Shown piece after piece: positions 9,686-17,961 of a stretch of DNA of 64,000 nucleotides. The number at the start of each line of letters is the position of its first letter. The first letter of the stretch is position 1. The notes beneath the pieces were generated by a model that ran no database searches, was not told the DNA's origin, and saw only the letters and a list, made by a program, of their open reading frames with translations. The position numbers were made by a program, and so were the translations under genes. Origin of the DNA: Sabellastarte sp. h YS-2021 (lineage: Eukaryota; Annelida; Polychaeta; Sabellida; Sabellidae); NCBI GenBank assembly GCA_964017235.1, contig OZ024929.1, positions 63,645,603 to 63,709,602 on the forward strand, written 5' to 3'.

Positions 9686-10455
9686 ATGGGCAAAGAAATT
9701 GGTTTGGAGGGCAAAGATCTTCAAGAATTTTTGAGAGATGAGAGAGGAGCTTGGAGAAATAAGCAAACATTTGAAAGGGAAAGAATGGAAGAGCAATAAC
9801 AGGAAAGAGAAGAGCAAAGAAGAGAAAGAGCGATATTTTCACAGCATGATCTTGACTTAGCTAGGTTAAAACTTGAAGAGTCCAGAAATCTCGCTCTTCT
9901 TTATGAATTGGGTTCGGTTCAGGCAACTTTTAAAACAGCAAGATTACCACCATTTTATGAAAATAAGGACAACATTGATGCTTATCTCACTAGCTTTGAG
10001 AAGTTCCATGAATCGATGAAAACAATAGGGTAATTTGTTTAGCTGCATTGTTAAAGGACAAGTCTTTAGAGGTGAACTTTCGTTTGTTAAGTGCTGACTA
10101 TGATGCTTTAAAATCTGCATTACTTCGCAGATACCAATTGACAGAGTAGTGAACTTGGGGAGTCATGCACCCAATACACGATAAGGTTAGAAAGTCAGTT
10201 GGAAAATTGTTTGACAGCAACTAACATGGGAAAAACCTATAATGATATAGTTGATTTCGTCCATGAACAGTTCTTGAGGTCTTGTGATAGCAGCATGGCT
10301 ATGTATCTTAGGAAAAAACAAGCGGAGGATAATTGTCATTTGGCTAAGTTTCATGATGGCTCAAAAAAGAACATATGGCATGATCAGAGTCTATTTAAAA
10401 AATTGCTTCTTATGTGCCAGGTCAGGCCACTTTGCTAAGGATTGCTATGTTAAAA
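9686..10455 (+). pseudogene. Gag of the Ty3/gypsy-type element, decayed
   Basis: From ATG 9686 the frame gives a charged N-terminus (FLRDERGAWRNKQTFERER), an in-frame stop near 9797, then LPPFYENKDNIDAYLTSFEKF, a segment typical of gypsy/SCAN-related capsid proteins. After a frameshift near 10030 comes LLSADYDALKSALLRRYQL, then YNDIVDFVHEQFLRSC. A CX2CX4HX4C zinc knuckle (CFLCARSGHFAKDC) lies at ~10405-10450. Gag builds the particle and the knuckle binds RNA. Several frames are needed, so this copy cannot make an intact protein. Confidence 0.75.
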
Positions 10456-10663
10456 TTTTATTTATTTAGGGTTTTATGTCGCTTTCAACACTGTACAGGT
10501 TATATCACGATGGGTAGTTGAAAGGGCAAAGGAAACCAGCACATACAGTTGTTCAAGGTTCTGTAATGTAAACTGCCGACCAACGACAAGCAACTACCAG
10601 CTTTTCCACTTGAGGTTGGGCCGGGAACAGAGGTTGGAAGCAAGAGTGTGCCACTGTGGCCCC
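10456..10663 (-). mobile_element. tRNA-derived SINE inserted in the gag/protease region
   Basis: Same family as 9231-9464, on the minus strand. Flanked by a perfect 15-bp target duplication ATTGCTATGTTAAAA (10441-10455 and 10664-10678), which proves retroposition into the older gypsy element directly after its zinc knuckle. Confidence 0.93.
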
Positions 10664-10867
10664 ATTGCTATGTTAAAAAGAAATAGATGCCAGCATTGGT
10701 TTCTGATGTTGAGTCTTGTGATAGTGCTTCCGGTGCTAGTGAATTTGATTGTGATAAAGGTTCTAATAGGAGTGTAAAGTTTTTTCACAGTACTTGAAAA
10801 TAAATGCATGTGATGATTCTGCTAGTTTATGTGCCTGTCATGTGACAAATGCTACTGAGTTTGTAGT

Positions 10868-11167
10868 GTAGGTTTTGTACAATACAGGGTGTTCAGGTGT
10901 TGTAGTATAGTGGGAAGAAAACAGAGATGTGTGGTCATTTATGGGTGAGCACATACTTTTCCAATGGCAAAAATATATCTTGATACACAATACTACACAG
11001 GTCATGTGTCAGCTATTGTTATTCAAAAGCCCTTGTATCCCTTGATAATTGGTAATATTCCAGGGATAAATGCTAGTTATTTAAAGTTCTCATCTATTTC
11101 TCCAGAAGGTCAAAGTACAGTTGATCAAGATACTTTGGTTGCACAGGGGGTTGTTACATGTAGTTAA
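10868..11167 (+). pseudogene. Retropepsin-region remnant of the gypsy-type element
   Basis: YNTGCSGVVV at ~10876-10905 corresponds to the D-T-G-C-S protease active site with Asp replaced by Asn. Downstream, IYLDTQYYTGHVSAIVIQ and YPLIIGNIPGI match the end of the protease domain in this retroelement group, where the second conserved motif ends in IIGN(I/V)PG. The protease cleaves Gag-Pol polyproteins. Stops around 10868 and 10950 and the active-site change show it is dead. Confidence 0.65.
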
Positions 11168-11499
11168 TCTGAAAAGGAAATAGGTAGCACTAAACCATTA
11201 AAGGTTTTGTGTAATGAATATTTGAGTGTAACTCAAGAAGAACCTGATTTCATTGCAACAAAATGATACTTCTTTGGCCTGATGTTTCACAAATGTAAGG
11301 TGCAGCAAGAAGTTAACCAGTGAAAAAGGAATATATTGGTAAGGATGGTTTTGCTCATGAGATGTTTCAAATTTACAGTAGTTATGTGGGTGTTCCACCA
11401 CATGACTAAGCTTTCCAATTAAGGGTTTTTTGTAGTTGGTTTCAAAAATTTCTTAGTCCCAGGCGTTCGGTATGGATCGGTAGTTGTCGGTTGGGGCCG

Positions 11500-11531
11500 T
11501 GAGAAATATCAAACATGTTTGATATTTCTCA
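11500..11531. promoter_or_regulatory. 32-bp perfect palindrome near the MADF-side end of Harbinger C
   Basis: Same core (ATATCAAACATGTTTGATAT) as in A and D, extended to TGAGAA...TTCTCA. It is centred about 130 bp from the left end. The sequence around it is unrelated to A and D, so the palindrome itself is conserved. Confidence 0.75.
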
Positions 11532-12004
11532 TGATCCAAACCGATTCTTATTTCCCGCCGTGAACAAAATGTCCAGTCTCAGGCTTCCTAATGCCTCCTC
11601 AGACCCAAATGTACACAGTCCTATGTTGTCTCAGGCCTCCTGCGACCCTTAGTCCCAGGCGTCCCTAGCTTAGTCCCAGGAAGCCTGTTTGTCAGTCCCC
11701 GAACCTAAAAGGTCTTTGAAGTTTCATGTGTGTAAAAAGGAATCAGTTTCATTAGTCCCAGGAAGCCTCAGACCGTCTCAGGTGTCCTGGGACTAAGAAA
11801 TCTGGGTCTGGGACTAAGCCCCGACTAAGAGAAGCCGATCCAAACCGGCCTCATCAGGCTGCCTGGGACCACACAAATTTAGTCTGCGACGGCCTGAGGA
11901 CGCCCCAGGAGGCCTGGGGCATTTTACTTGAGTTAGGGCAAATTTAACAGTTAGGAGACACATTTCAGTTTTTTTACTTTTTTTTTGTGATATTCACTGG
12001 AGTT

Positions 12005-13351
12005 ATGAGGAAAGAGAAAGGAGGAAAGAGAGGAAAGAAGAAGATGGAGGAGAGGCAAAAGGAGAGGGAGAAGGAAGGTGGAGAGTTGGAGGAGAGGACA
12101 GAGGAAAGGACAGAGGAGAGGACAGAGGAGGGTACAGAAGAGAGAGAAGAGAGGATAGAGGATAGAGAGGAAGATTTACAAGTTACTGAGGAAGCTTGCG
12201 AAGAAAATGAGAGGTGTGAGGAAGAATCAGAGTGCCACTCAGCAGGCAAGAGACCCAGGGTTTGTGCTACATTCACTGACAGCCCAAAAAATGCCATTGT
12301 TGAGTTTGTGAAGGAGCACCCAGAGCTGTACGACAAGGAGCATGGACGTTTCCACGACAGACATAGGAAGGAGGCTCTCTGGGCAGAAATCTCTGCAGAA
12401 CTGAAGCTCCAGCCCTTTGATGTCAGAAGGTGGTTTGAGTCACAGAGAACTCGTTATGGCAAGTTCTCCAAGCTACAGTCTGGCCAAGCCCCAAGGGAGA
12501 TGACCAAGAGACAGTCCTGGGTCTACCAACAGATGGGTTTCCTTAAGACCCACATCAGATGCAAGGGGGCCAACAGAAGCTCTGGGTTCGAGGCCAGTCC
12601 CAACACCAGCAGGCATGAAGAATCGCATGGATCTACTACTCATACAGAACATCTTGCGTCCAGTGTCCCGAGGGAGAGGAGAAGTCAACAAATTCTTACA
12701 TCTACACCAGTTTCTACAGATTCCAAGATACTCGAGCACTTTGACCAGATGAGGACACTGATCTCAGGTTTCCTGCAGCAGAAGTCAGACAGGCAGCCCT
12801 TCTTTGACTACGTGGCATCAGAGCCTGAAAAGATGACCCAAGAGGAGTTTGAGGACCTCAAGGGCAGCATTTTTAGAGGCATTGAAGAAGTAAAGAACAC
12901 TCATAGACGTCAAGTACTGCCCAAGAGATCAGCCACTATTACCAAAGAGTCACAGAGGGTCGGGATACTGCCAACAACCACTCAACAGGCGTCTAGTTCC
13001 ACCCAGGCAGCAGCAGGCAGCAGTTCCAGCAGTTACGTCTACTACACACCCAGCCCCATTGGCTTTGGAAACCCTCCATCAGAGCTCACAGTACAGGACG
13101 AGGGCAGCAGACACAACTTAAGTGGAATACTAAGCCAGATACCAGATCTAACAACAACACAGATCATTGAGCAGCACCGCCTCAACAGCAGCAGCCTCCT
13201 CAGTAGCCAACCAGTCCTCGTGGGTCTCGTACCCCCCATAGGCCCTTTTCAGGGCTGCCCAAATCTTCCAAAAACAATTATTAAGCTGAAAGTTGTTCAA
13301 ATTCCCCTCCCAAAACATGACAGTTCAGTACAAATACTTATCACAAAATAA
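12005..13351 (+). CDS. MADF-domain accessory protein of Harbinger C
   Basis: 448-residue ORF from ATG 12005. Residues ~1-70 are a Glu/Arg/Lys-rich low-complexity region with tandem EERTEERTEE. A MADF DNA-binding domain follows at about residues 90-165 (AIVEFVKEHPELYDKEHGRF ... DVRRWFESQRTRYGKFSKL). Then a linker (IRCKGANRSSGF), an acidic helix around DYVASEPEKMTQEEFEDL, and a Ser/Gln/Pro-rich tail. In Harbinger elements this protein type cooperates with the transposase for nuclear import and end binding (family knowledge). Convergent with the transposase. The last ~35 codons read through the stem-loop at 13241-13256; an alternative frame has TAG just before it, so the real stop may be earlier or reached after a small frameshift. 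Confidence 0.85.
   Translation: MRKEKGGKRGKKKMEERQKEREKEGGELEERTEERTEERTEEGTEEREERIEDREEDLQVTEEACEENERCEEESECHSAGKRPRVCATFTDSPKNAIVEFVKEHPELYDKEHGRFHDRHRKEALWAEISAELKLQPFDVRRWFESQRTRYGKFSKLQSGQAPREMTKRQSWVYQQMGFLKTHIRCKGANRSSGFEASPNTSRHEESHGSTTHTEHLASSVPRERRSQQILTSTPVSTDSKILEHFDQMRTLISGFLQQKSDRQPFFDYVASEPEKMTQEEFEDLKGSIFRGIEEVKNTHRRQVLPKRSATITKESQRVGILPTTTQQASSSTQAAAGSSSSSYVYYTPSPIGFGNPPSELTVQDEGSRHNLSGILSQIPDLTTTQIIEQHRLNSSSLLSSQPVLVGLVPPIGPFQGCPNLPKTIIKLKVVQIPLPKHDSSVQILITK
13241..13256 (+). terminator. Histone-type 3' stem-loop of the MADF gene (Harbinger C)
   Basis: GGCCCT-TTTC-AGGGCT: 6-bp stem (basal G-T pair) with a TTTC loop, exactly the metazoan histone loop form. GCCC follows, and a CCAAAAAC box begins 12 nt after the stem. 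Confidence 0.75.
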
Positions 13352-13571
13352 AAAAAAGCCCAACACCACCCCAAACATGAAACAAATAACCCATGGTAAT
13401 ACACATAACAACAGAAGGCCACATAGAAAAAAATAGATAAATAAACTCCCAATATGGCCAATAATCTGCCCATTTGTAGTTTAAAATCCATGGGATTGCT
13501 TTAAATCTGTAATAAAAAAGTCCAACACTGACACCATCCCTAGAGTTAAAAGATATTATGTTATCACATAG

Positions 13572-14040
13572 CCACCAACCAACAAACAGACAAACCCAAT
13601 AGCAAACATAATCCCCCAGCCAACGAACTGACAAACGAATTTGCAAACATAACTCCCCACAACCAACAGACAGATAAACCATACTGTAAATAGAACCATT
13701 TGGGTGGTTATATTTTGTAAAGTTCCTTGAAGTGGAATAAAAAAATTTAATTTTGAGATTTGCAATAAAGAAAAAACTTTCACTTTCAGTTATTTTTCCA
13801 GAATAAAAACCAAATGTAAGTGAAATTAGGGTGTCGATTTCAAAATATATGCAATATTTATTCCATTTACCAACTTATGTTTGGCATTGGGTTTGTCTGT
13901 TTGTCTGTTTTTTTTGTGGGAATTATGTTTGGCATTGGGTTTGTCTGTTTTTTGTGGGAATTATGTTGGGCATTGGGTTTGTCTGTTATTTTTGGGAATT
14001 ATGTTGGGCATTGGGTTTTTCTGTTGGTTGGGTGACTTAT
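13572..14040. repeat. Inverted arrays of ~45-bp tandem repeats between the convergent genes (Harbinger C)
   Basis: The left arm (13572-13680) holds ~2.5 copies containing AACAGACAAACCCAATAGC. The right arm (13875-14035) holds ~4 copies of the reverse complement (GCATTGGGTTTGTCTGTTTT...GGGAATTATGTTTG). The arms can pair into a long imperfect hairpin about 200 bp apart, between the two gene 3' ends. Confidence 0.8.
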
Positions 14041-14104
14041 GTTTGGAAATGGTTGGGTTATTTGGAACAAGCACAGCTGATTAATTGTTTTTGGAATATT
14101 TGGT

Positions 14105-14143
14105 AGTCCTGAAAGGGACTGGTTATTAGTCCTGAAAAGGACT
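14105..14143 (-). terminator. Tandem histone-type stem-loops after the transposase (Harbinger C)
   Basis: Read on the minus strand, AGTCCT-TTTC-AGGACT (14143-14128, perfect) lies 17 nt after the stop codon. A second hairpin AGTCCC-TTTC-AGGACT (14120-14105) follows after 7 nt, with ACCA after it and a CCAAAAAC box beginning 11 nt further on. Confidence 0.75.
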
Positions 14144-14160
14144 GCTTACTGCAGTGGCAG

Positions 14161-15379
14161 TTATATTCTGCCATCTTGCCAAGCCACTGCTCCCTCATTA
14201 TTGAAGTAGTCCTTGAGGTAATCCCTCAGTCTTTTGGCTTCTCTGGCAGGGTTTCTGTCGTGACCACCATAAGCAGGACCACCAATCAAGCGACCATCAC
14301 CAGGCTCATCATCATCATCATCACCACCAGGCTGTTGACCACCTTGTTGACCTTGATACTGGCTTCTCAGTATGTCGTGCAGAACCACACAGGTCATGAC
14401 CACATCCCTGACTGTTTCTGGGGGTAGTTCAATAGTGGTCATCATGACTCTAAATCTTGAAACCAGGATGCCAAAAGCATTCTCAACAACTCTCCTGCCC
14501 CTTGATATTCTGTAGTTGGCAATCCTTTCCTCTCTGGTTAACATCCTTCTGCCATAGGGTTTCATCAGCCAGGTCTTCAGGGCAAATGCATCATCTGCCA
14601 GGATGAAGTAGGGGACATCTCGACCAGCCTGGGTTATAGGTGCTGGGTCAGGGAAGCCTATGCTGCTATCATCAATCTTCCTCTTCAGGTGACAGGTATT
14701 AAATATCTGGGCATCTGAGCAAGATCCAGCTGTACCGACATCCACCCATCTGTACTGTCCATCAACCAAGGCCAACAATACTATTGAAAAGAATCCCTTA
14801 TAGTTGTGGTACAGGGCTCCAGAGTTCTTGGGTTTCTTCAGGGCCACATGCTTGCCATCAAGGGATCCCAGGGCATGTGGAACGTTCCACCTGATCCTGA
14901 ATTCTGTTTCCAGTTCTTTCCACTCATCTGGAGTAGTAGGACATCTGAGATACTCTCTGGTGAACTCATCCTGGATGGCCCTGCAGACCTCTGGTAGAAA
15001 CTTGGAAATGGTGGATCTGCCAACCCTGAACTGACAGGATAATGATGTGTATGACTCTCCAGTGGCCAGATATCTGATGGTGAGGGCTAACTTTTCCCCA
15101 ACACTGACTGGAGCTCTGTAGTTGGTGGCCTGCCTGGCTAGACGTGGTTCCAGTATGGTCTTTATCATTTCAAAGAATTCTGGGGTCATCCTCATGAAAT
15201 TGGTGAATCCTGGCCAGCCATAATGTTGTGGTAGGCCCCCTCTCCTCTCTCTGTAGTAACCATGGCCTGACCCACATGTTGTGCCTTCTTCTAGGTCTCT
15301 GTCTGGCTGGTGGTGGTGGTGGTGGTGGATGTGCTGCTTGTGGTGGTTGCTGTGGTCGACGTAGAAATAGCAAATACAT
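14161..15379 (-). pseudogene. PIF/Harbinger DDE_4 transposase of copy C, one N-terminal frameshifted zone
   Basis: An uninterrupted 344-codon frame (15195-14161) encodes the HTH region (SLSCQFRVGRSTISKFLPEV) and the DDE catalytic core. Catalytic Asp in GSLDGKHVALKKPK, second Asp in FILADDAFALKTWL, and Glu in RRVVENAFGILVSRF. The normal length is ~390-400 residues. The N-terminal ~60 codons (15379-15200, Pro-rich then MWVRPWLLQREERG) are in another frame, and sequence near 15215-15240 contains a small indel/deletion relative to the other copies. The enzyme is a HARBI1-type cut-and-paste nuclease. Whether an internal start could still yield a functional core is unclear; I treat it as probably inactivated. 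Confidence 0.85.
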
Positions 15380-15497
15380 CAGTATATGTAACTGAACAAA
15401 AACTAAAAAAGCCCTAAATTGTTGCTGAAGCTGTCATCCATTCAAAGGTGGCATCTTGCTGTGTTCCTAGACAAGTAATGATAATTACATCCCAGAA

Positions 15498-15508
15498 TTT
15501 ATATATAT
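15498..15508 (-). promoter_or_regulatory. TATA-like element upstream of the transposase (Harbinger C)
   Basis: TATATATATAAA on the minus strand, ~120 bp upstream of the transposase frame and in the same place as the TATA boxes of A and D. Confidence 0.5.
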
Positions 15509-15913
15509 ACCCAGAAAATCCAGTTATTTTGCAAAACAAGAATCGGCCATCGTGGTCTGGGGAACACTGAGGAGGCCTCAGGATGCCTGAGGAAGCCGGG
15601 ACTTAGTCGGGGGTTAGTCGGGGCTTAGTCCCAGGAGGCCTGAGGCGTAGTGGGACCCAGTCAGTATGTCTATGACAAGATCGTGGTTCAAACCGACCAG
15701 AAAATGGCTTAATCGGTTCTTAGTCGCAGAACAGTTGGGGACTGTGTGGGGCCTCCTGGGGCCTCTTCAGGCTTCCTGAGGCCGATCTGAACTTAATCCC
15801 AGGCTTTAGTAATGATTCAGTATTCCCGCCCATTTTACCTTTTTTTCACCAACTGTCCACGATTAAGGGTTGCGGACAGGATTGGGACTTAGTCCTTTGG
15901 TGGAACAGAGGCA

Positions 15914-16420
15914 TAAGGTTTGGGCTAGAATTTGCTCAAGTAGTTTTGCCTGGAAAGCTTTGCTTGCAAGTTTTGAAGTTGGGACATTGTGGATTGTTTT
16001 CTGGTCATCAAGATGTAACCAAGACTTTAGATAGGGTTACATCCAATTTTTATTTGCCTGGTGTTCATGGTGATGTGACAAGGTTTTGTGATGTTTGTCA
16101 GAAAACAGTTGCAAAAGGAAAAATTAGTAAGGTTCCACTTGAAAAGATGCCTGTTATTGATAGTCCATTTGAAAGAGTAGCAGTTGACTTGATAGGTCCT
16201 ATTCACCATGCTACCAGTGTAGGATTTTCGTGTCAAAAACATCCTCGACCATCGGTCATATACAAACTGAAACATTTAATGATGTAGTAATAAAGCCTGC
16301 TTTGAAACCACTGCAACATAAACAGTTGCTTAATATGTTAGAGCAATACTCTAAGATACTTACTGATATACCAAAGGTCATTAGCTTGTTGCAACATGCC
16401 ATTTCTATGACCACAATAGG
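15914..16420 (+). pseudogene. Integrase N-terminus and pre-RT linker of the gypsy-type element (right of Harbinger C)
   Basis: GHCGLFSGHQDVTKTLDRV and FCDVCQKTVAKG form the H2C2 zinc-binding domain of a retroviral-type integrase. Then comes PLEKMPVIDSPFERVAVDL, the start of the catalytic core, which is deleted shortly after (~16215). The next stretch (16258-16410: DVVIKPALKPLQHKQLLNML, LTDIPKV) resembles the linker that precedes RT. Protease, then integrase, then pre-RT linker is the order of Gmr1-like elements, in which integrase precedes RT, rather than the standard Ty3/gypsy order; this assignment is inference. Terminated by an R-family insertion at ~16424. Confidence 0.6.
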
Positions 16421-16423
16421 TCC

Positions 16424-16900
16424 TCAGTGGCCTAGTGGTTAGCAAGTTTGGAATCTAATCATAGGCTGTCGGATCTCTGGGTTCGAGTCCCACATGTGGC
16501 AATGCTGAGAACCTGTCCTATTATGACCCTTATATGCCTTATTGCACACTGTGCTGTGACATCACTAACATGAGTGGCGTCATAGGCCTTTGAAGCATAA
16601 CCACAAGTGTTACTTCTCATCAGCACAAGACTGGTCCCCGTCATAGTTCCCCCTACAAAAAAATGGGGCAAAATAGTAAAAGAGTAAAAAAGGAATTCCA
16701 TGGAACAGTAAAAAGGCCTTATATGCAATGATTGCTTTATTTCGGGATATAAACTGTTAAAAGGTGCTTTACACAATTCTCAATGACTTGCTAATAAAAA
16801 AATTAAATATCCAACCCTTAAACTGTTTCAAAATAATAAAACAGTAAACAGAAAACAGAAATAGTGCTTTACCGTTTTGTGTTTCTATAAATTGGTAAAT
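16424..16900 (+). mobile_element. R-family retroposon with tRNA-like head
   Basis: A head with A box TGGCCTAGTGG and B box GGTTCGAGTCC (16428-16490) is followed by GACATCACTAACATGAGTGG and AGGCCTTTGAAG. The latter sequences recur in the repeats at ~40000-40420, 46860-47190 and 48490-48970. A tRNA-derived composite SINE is the simplest reading. The end near 16900 is approximate. Confidence 0.6.
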
Positions 16901-17096
16901 CAGTGAACGGTATGTACCTTGATTGTTACTTCATGTAAAATTAACAGAACCAATCTCTTTAGTTAAAAGAGAGCTAGAATCTGAGCATATGGGTTCAGAT
17001 TGGTTTGGTGTGTTGTATACCCATTATTAATTGTTATTTATAATTACTAGTCTCTGCCAATAGTAATCTTTCGATTCAAACAAAAGCTCAGAAATA

Positions 17097-17294
17097 TCAA
17101 TGAGGATGTAGAAATTGAGGACGAATTCGCACATCGTACATTTGTTGGTAGTATATCATATTATCATCTATTGTTTTCTGCACATGCCTTGGTAAATCTG
17201 GCATCATCACAGGACTGACAGGTTTTGTCACAGATGGTTTAAATGTGCTGCTTGTCAAAACTCCCTCAAACCATGGCATCCATTCTTTAAAAAC
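17097..17294 (-). CDS. Sulfotransferase-like host gene, terminal exon
   Basis: Minus-strand acceptor TATCTTTTAG, then 65 codons (VFKEWMPWFEGVLTSSTFKP ... PDLPRHVQKTIDDNMIYYQQ) to TGA at 17097. The W..W....L.SS.F and ID.N..YY..MY motifs match the C-terminal end of the P-loop sulfotransferase-like proteins often called branched-chain-aminotransferase-like (recognised from memory). The exon starts in phase 0, matching the end of the exon at 19687-19775. No transmembrane segment. The cellular substrate is not known to me. Confidence 0.75.
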   Translation of the reverse strand, partial: VFKEWMPWFEGVLTSSTFKPSVTKPVSPVMMPDLPRHVQKTIDDNMIYYQQMYDVRIRPQFLHPH

Positions 17295-17505
17295 CTAAAA
17301 GATAGTCATTGATTAATAAACACACATATACACAATACTTGAATCTGAAAACACCATATTTTAACATATTTTCAATTCACTCTTATAATTTTTAAATAAA
17401 GTTATTGCAAATGGAATTATTTTATAAAGCTGCTTAGATGTGTAATTACTAGTTTTCCTATATATTCTAACCAATGTTGTGCAGGAGTTGTACTTAAGTT
17501 AATAT

Positions 17506-17961
17506 GGGGCCATGGTGGTGCAGTGGTAACACACTTGCGTCTCACCTCTGAGGTCAATGGTTCATACCCCAGACTTTATGTGTGAAAGTTAGTACTTTCT
17601 AACCAATGGTTGGCAGCTTACAGTACAGAACCTTGGGCAACTGTATGTACTGGTTTTTTCTGCCCACAAAACTACTTGTCGTGATATGACCTGTACAGTG
17701 TTGATTTGTTTATTAGGTTTTAACGTTGCTTTCAACACTGTATAGTCATATCATCACAGATAGCAATATAGGCAGGGAAAACCAGTACATATAGTCGGTC
17801 AAGGTTCTGTACTGTAAACTGCCGACCATCGATAAGCAACTACCAACTTTCCCATATAGAACCCGGGTTTGAACCGCAGACCTCAGAGATAGGAGACGAG
17901 TGTGTTACCACTGCATCACCCTGATCCCTGTGCAGTGTTGAAATCAACATGATTACAATGA
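17506..17961 (+). mobile_element. SINE with a second SINE nested in its tail
   Basis: The plus-strand tRNA-derived SINE starts at GGGGCCATGGTGGTGCAGTG (17506). Near its 3' end (after 17706) it is interrupted by the minus-strand copy 17707-17931, then resumes to ~17961. Confidence 0.8.
17707..17931 (-). mobile_element. SINE inserted into the preceding SINE
   Basis: Opposite-orientation member of the same family, flanked by CTGTACAGTGTTGA / CTGTGCAGTGTTGA (one mismatch). The two form a tail-to-tail inverted repeat within the host gene's last intron. Confidence 0.8.

Larger units (their letters stand above)
9686..11384 (+). mobile_element. Ty3/gypsy-type retroelement, left part (gag-protease), split by Harbinger C
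   Basis: Contains gag, a zinc knuckle and protease-region sequence on the plus strand. It is interrupted by a SINE (10456-10663) and ends abruptly at Harbinger C (11385). Integrase-type sequence of the same kind resumes on the other side at ~15914. No LTR was recognised upstream of 9686. Confidence 0.75.
11385..15913 (+). mobile_element. PIF/Harbinger DNA transposon, copy C (second subfamily)
   Basis: Ends related as inverted repeats: TGTGGGTGTTCCACCACATG at the left and, from the right, TGCCTCTGTTCCACCAAAGG; both continue into GACTAAG. The left flank is TTA; the right is TAA, so the 3-bp duplication has a mismatch. Subterminal regions are packed with CTTAGTCCCAGG and AGGCCTGGG motifs, unlike A and D. 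Cargo: an intact MADF-domain ORF (plus) and a nearly intact transposase (minus). It interrupts a gypsy-type element. The MADF frame has no internal stop, so this is the best preserved Harbinger copy here. Confidence 0.85.

Noticed and set aside
17041-17096. Poly(A) signal of the sulfotransferase-like gene
   Set aside because: No AATAAA on the minus strand in the first 350 bp after the stop; a candidate near 16736 lies inside an R-family repeat and is not convincing.
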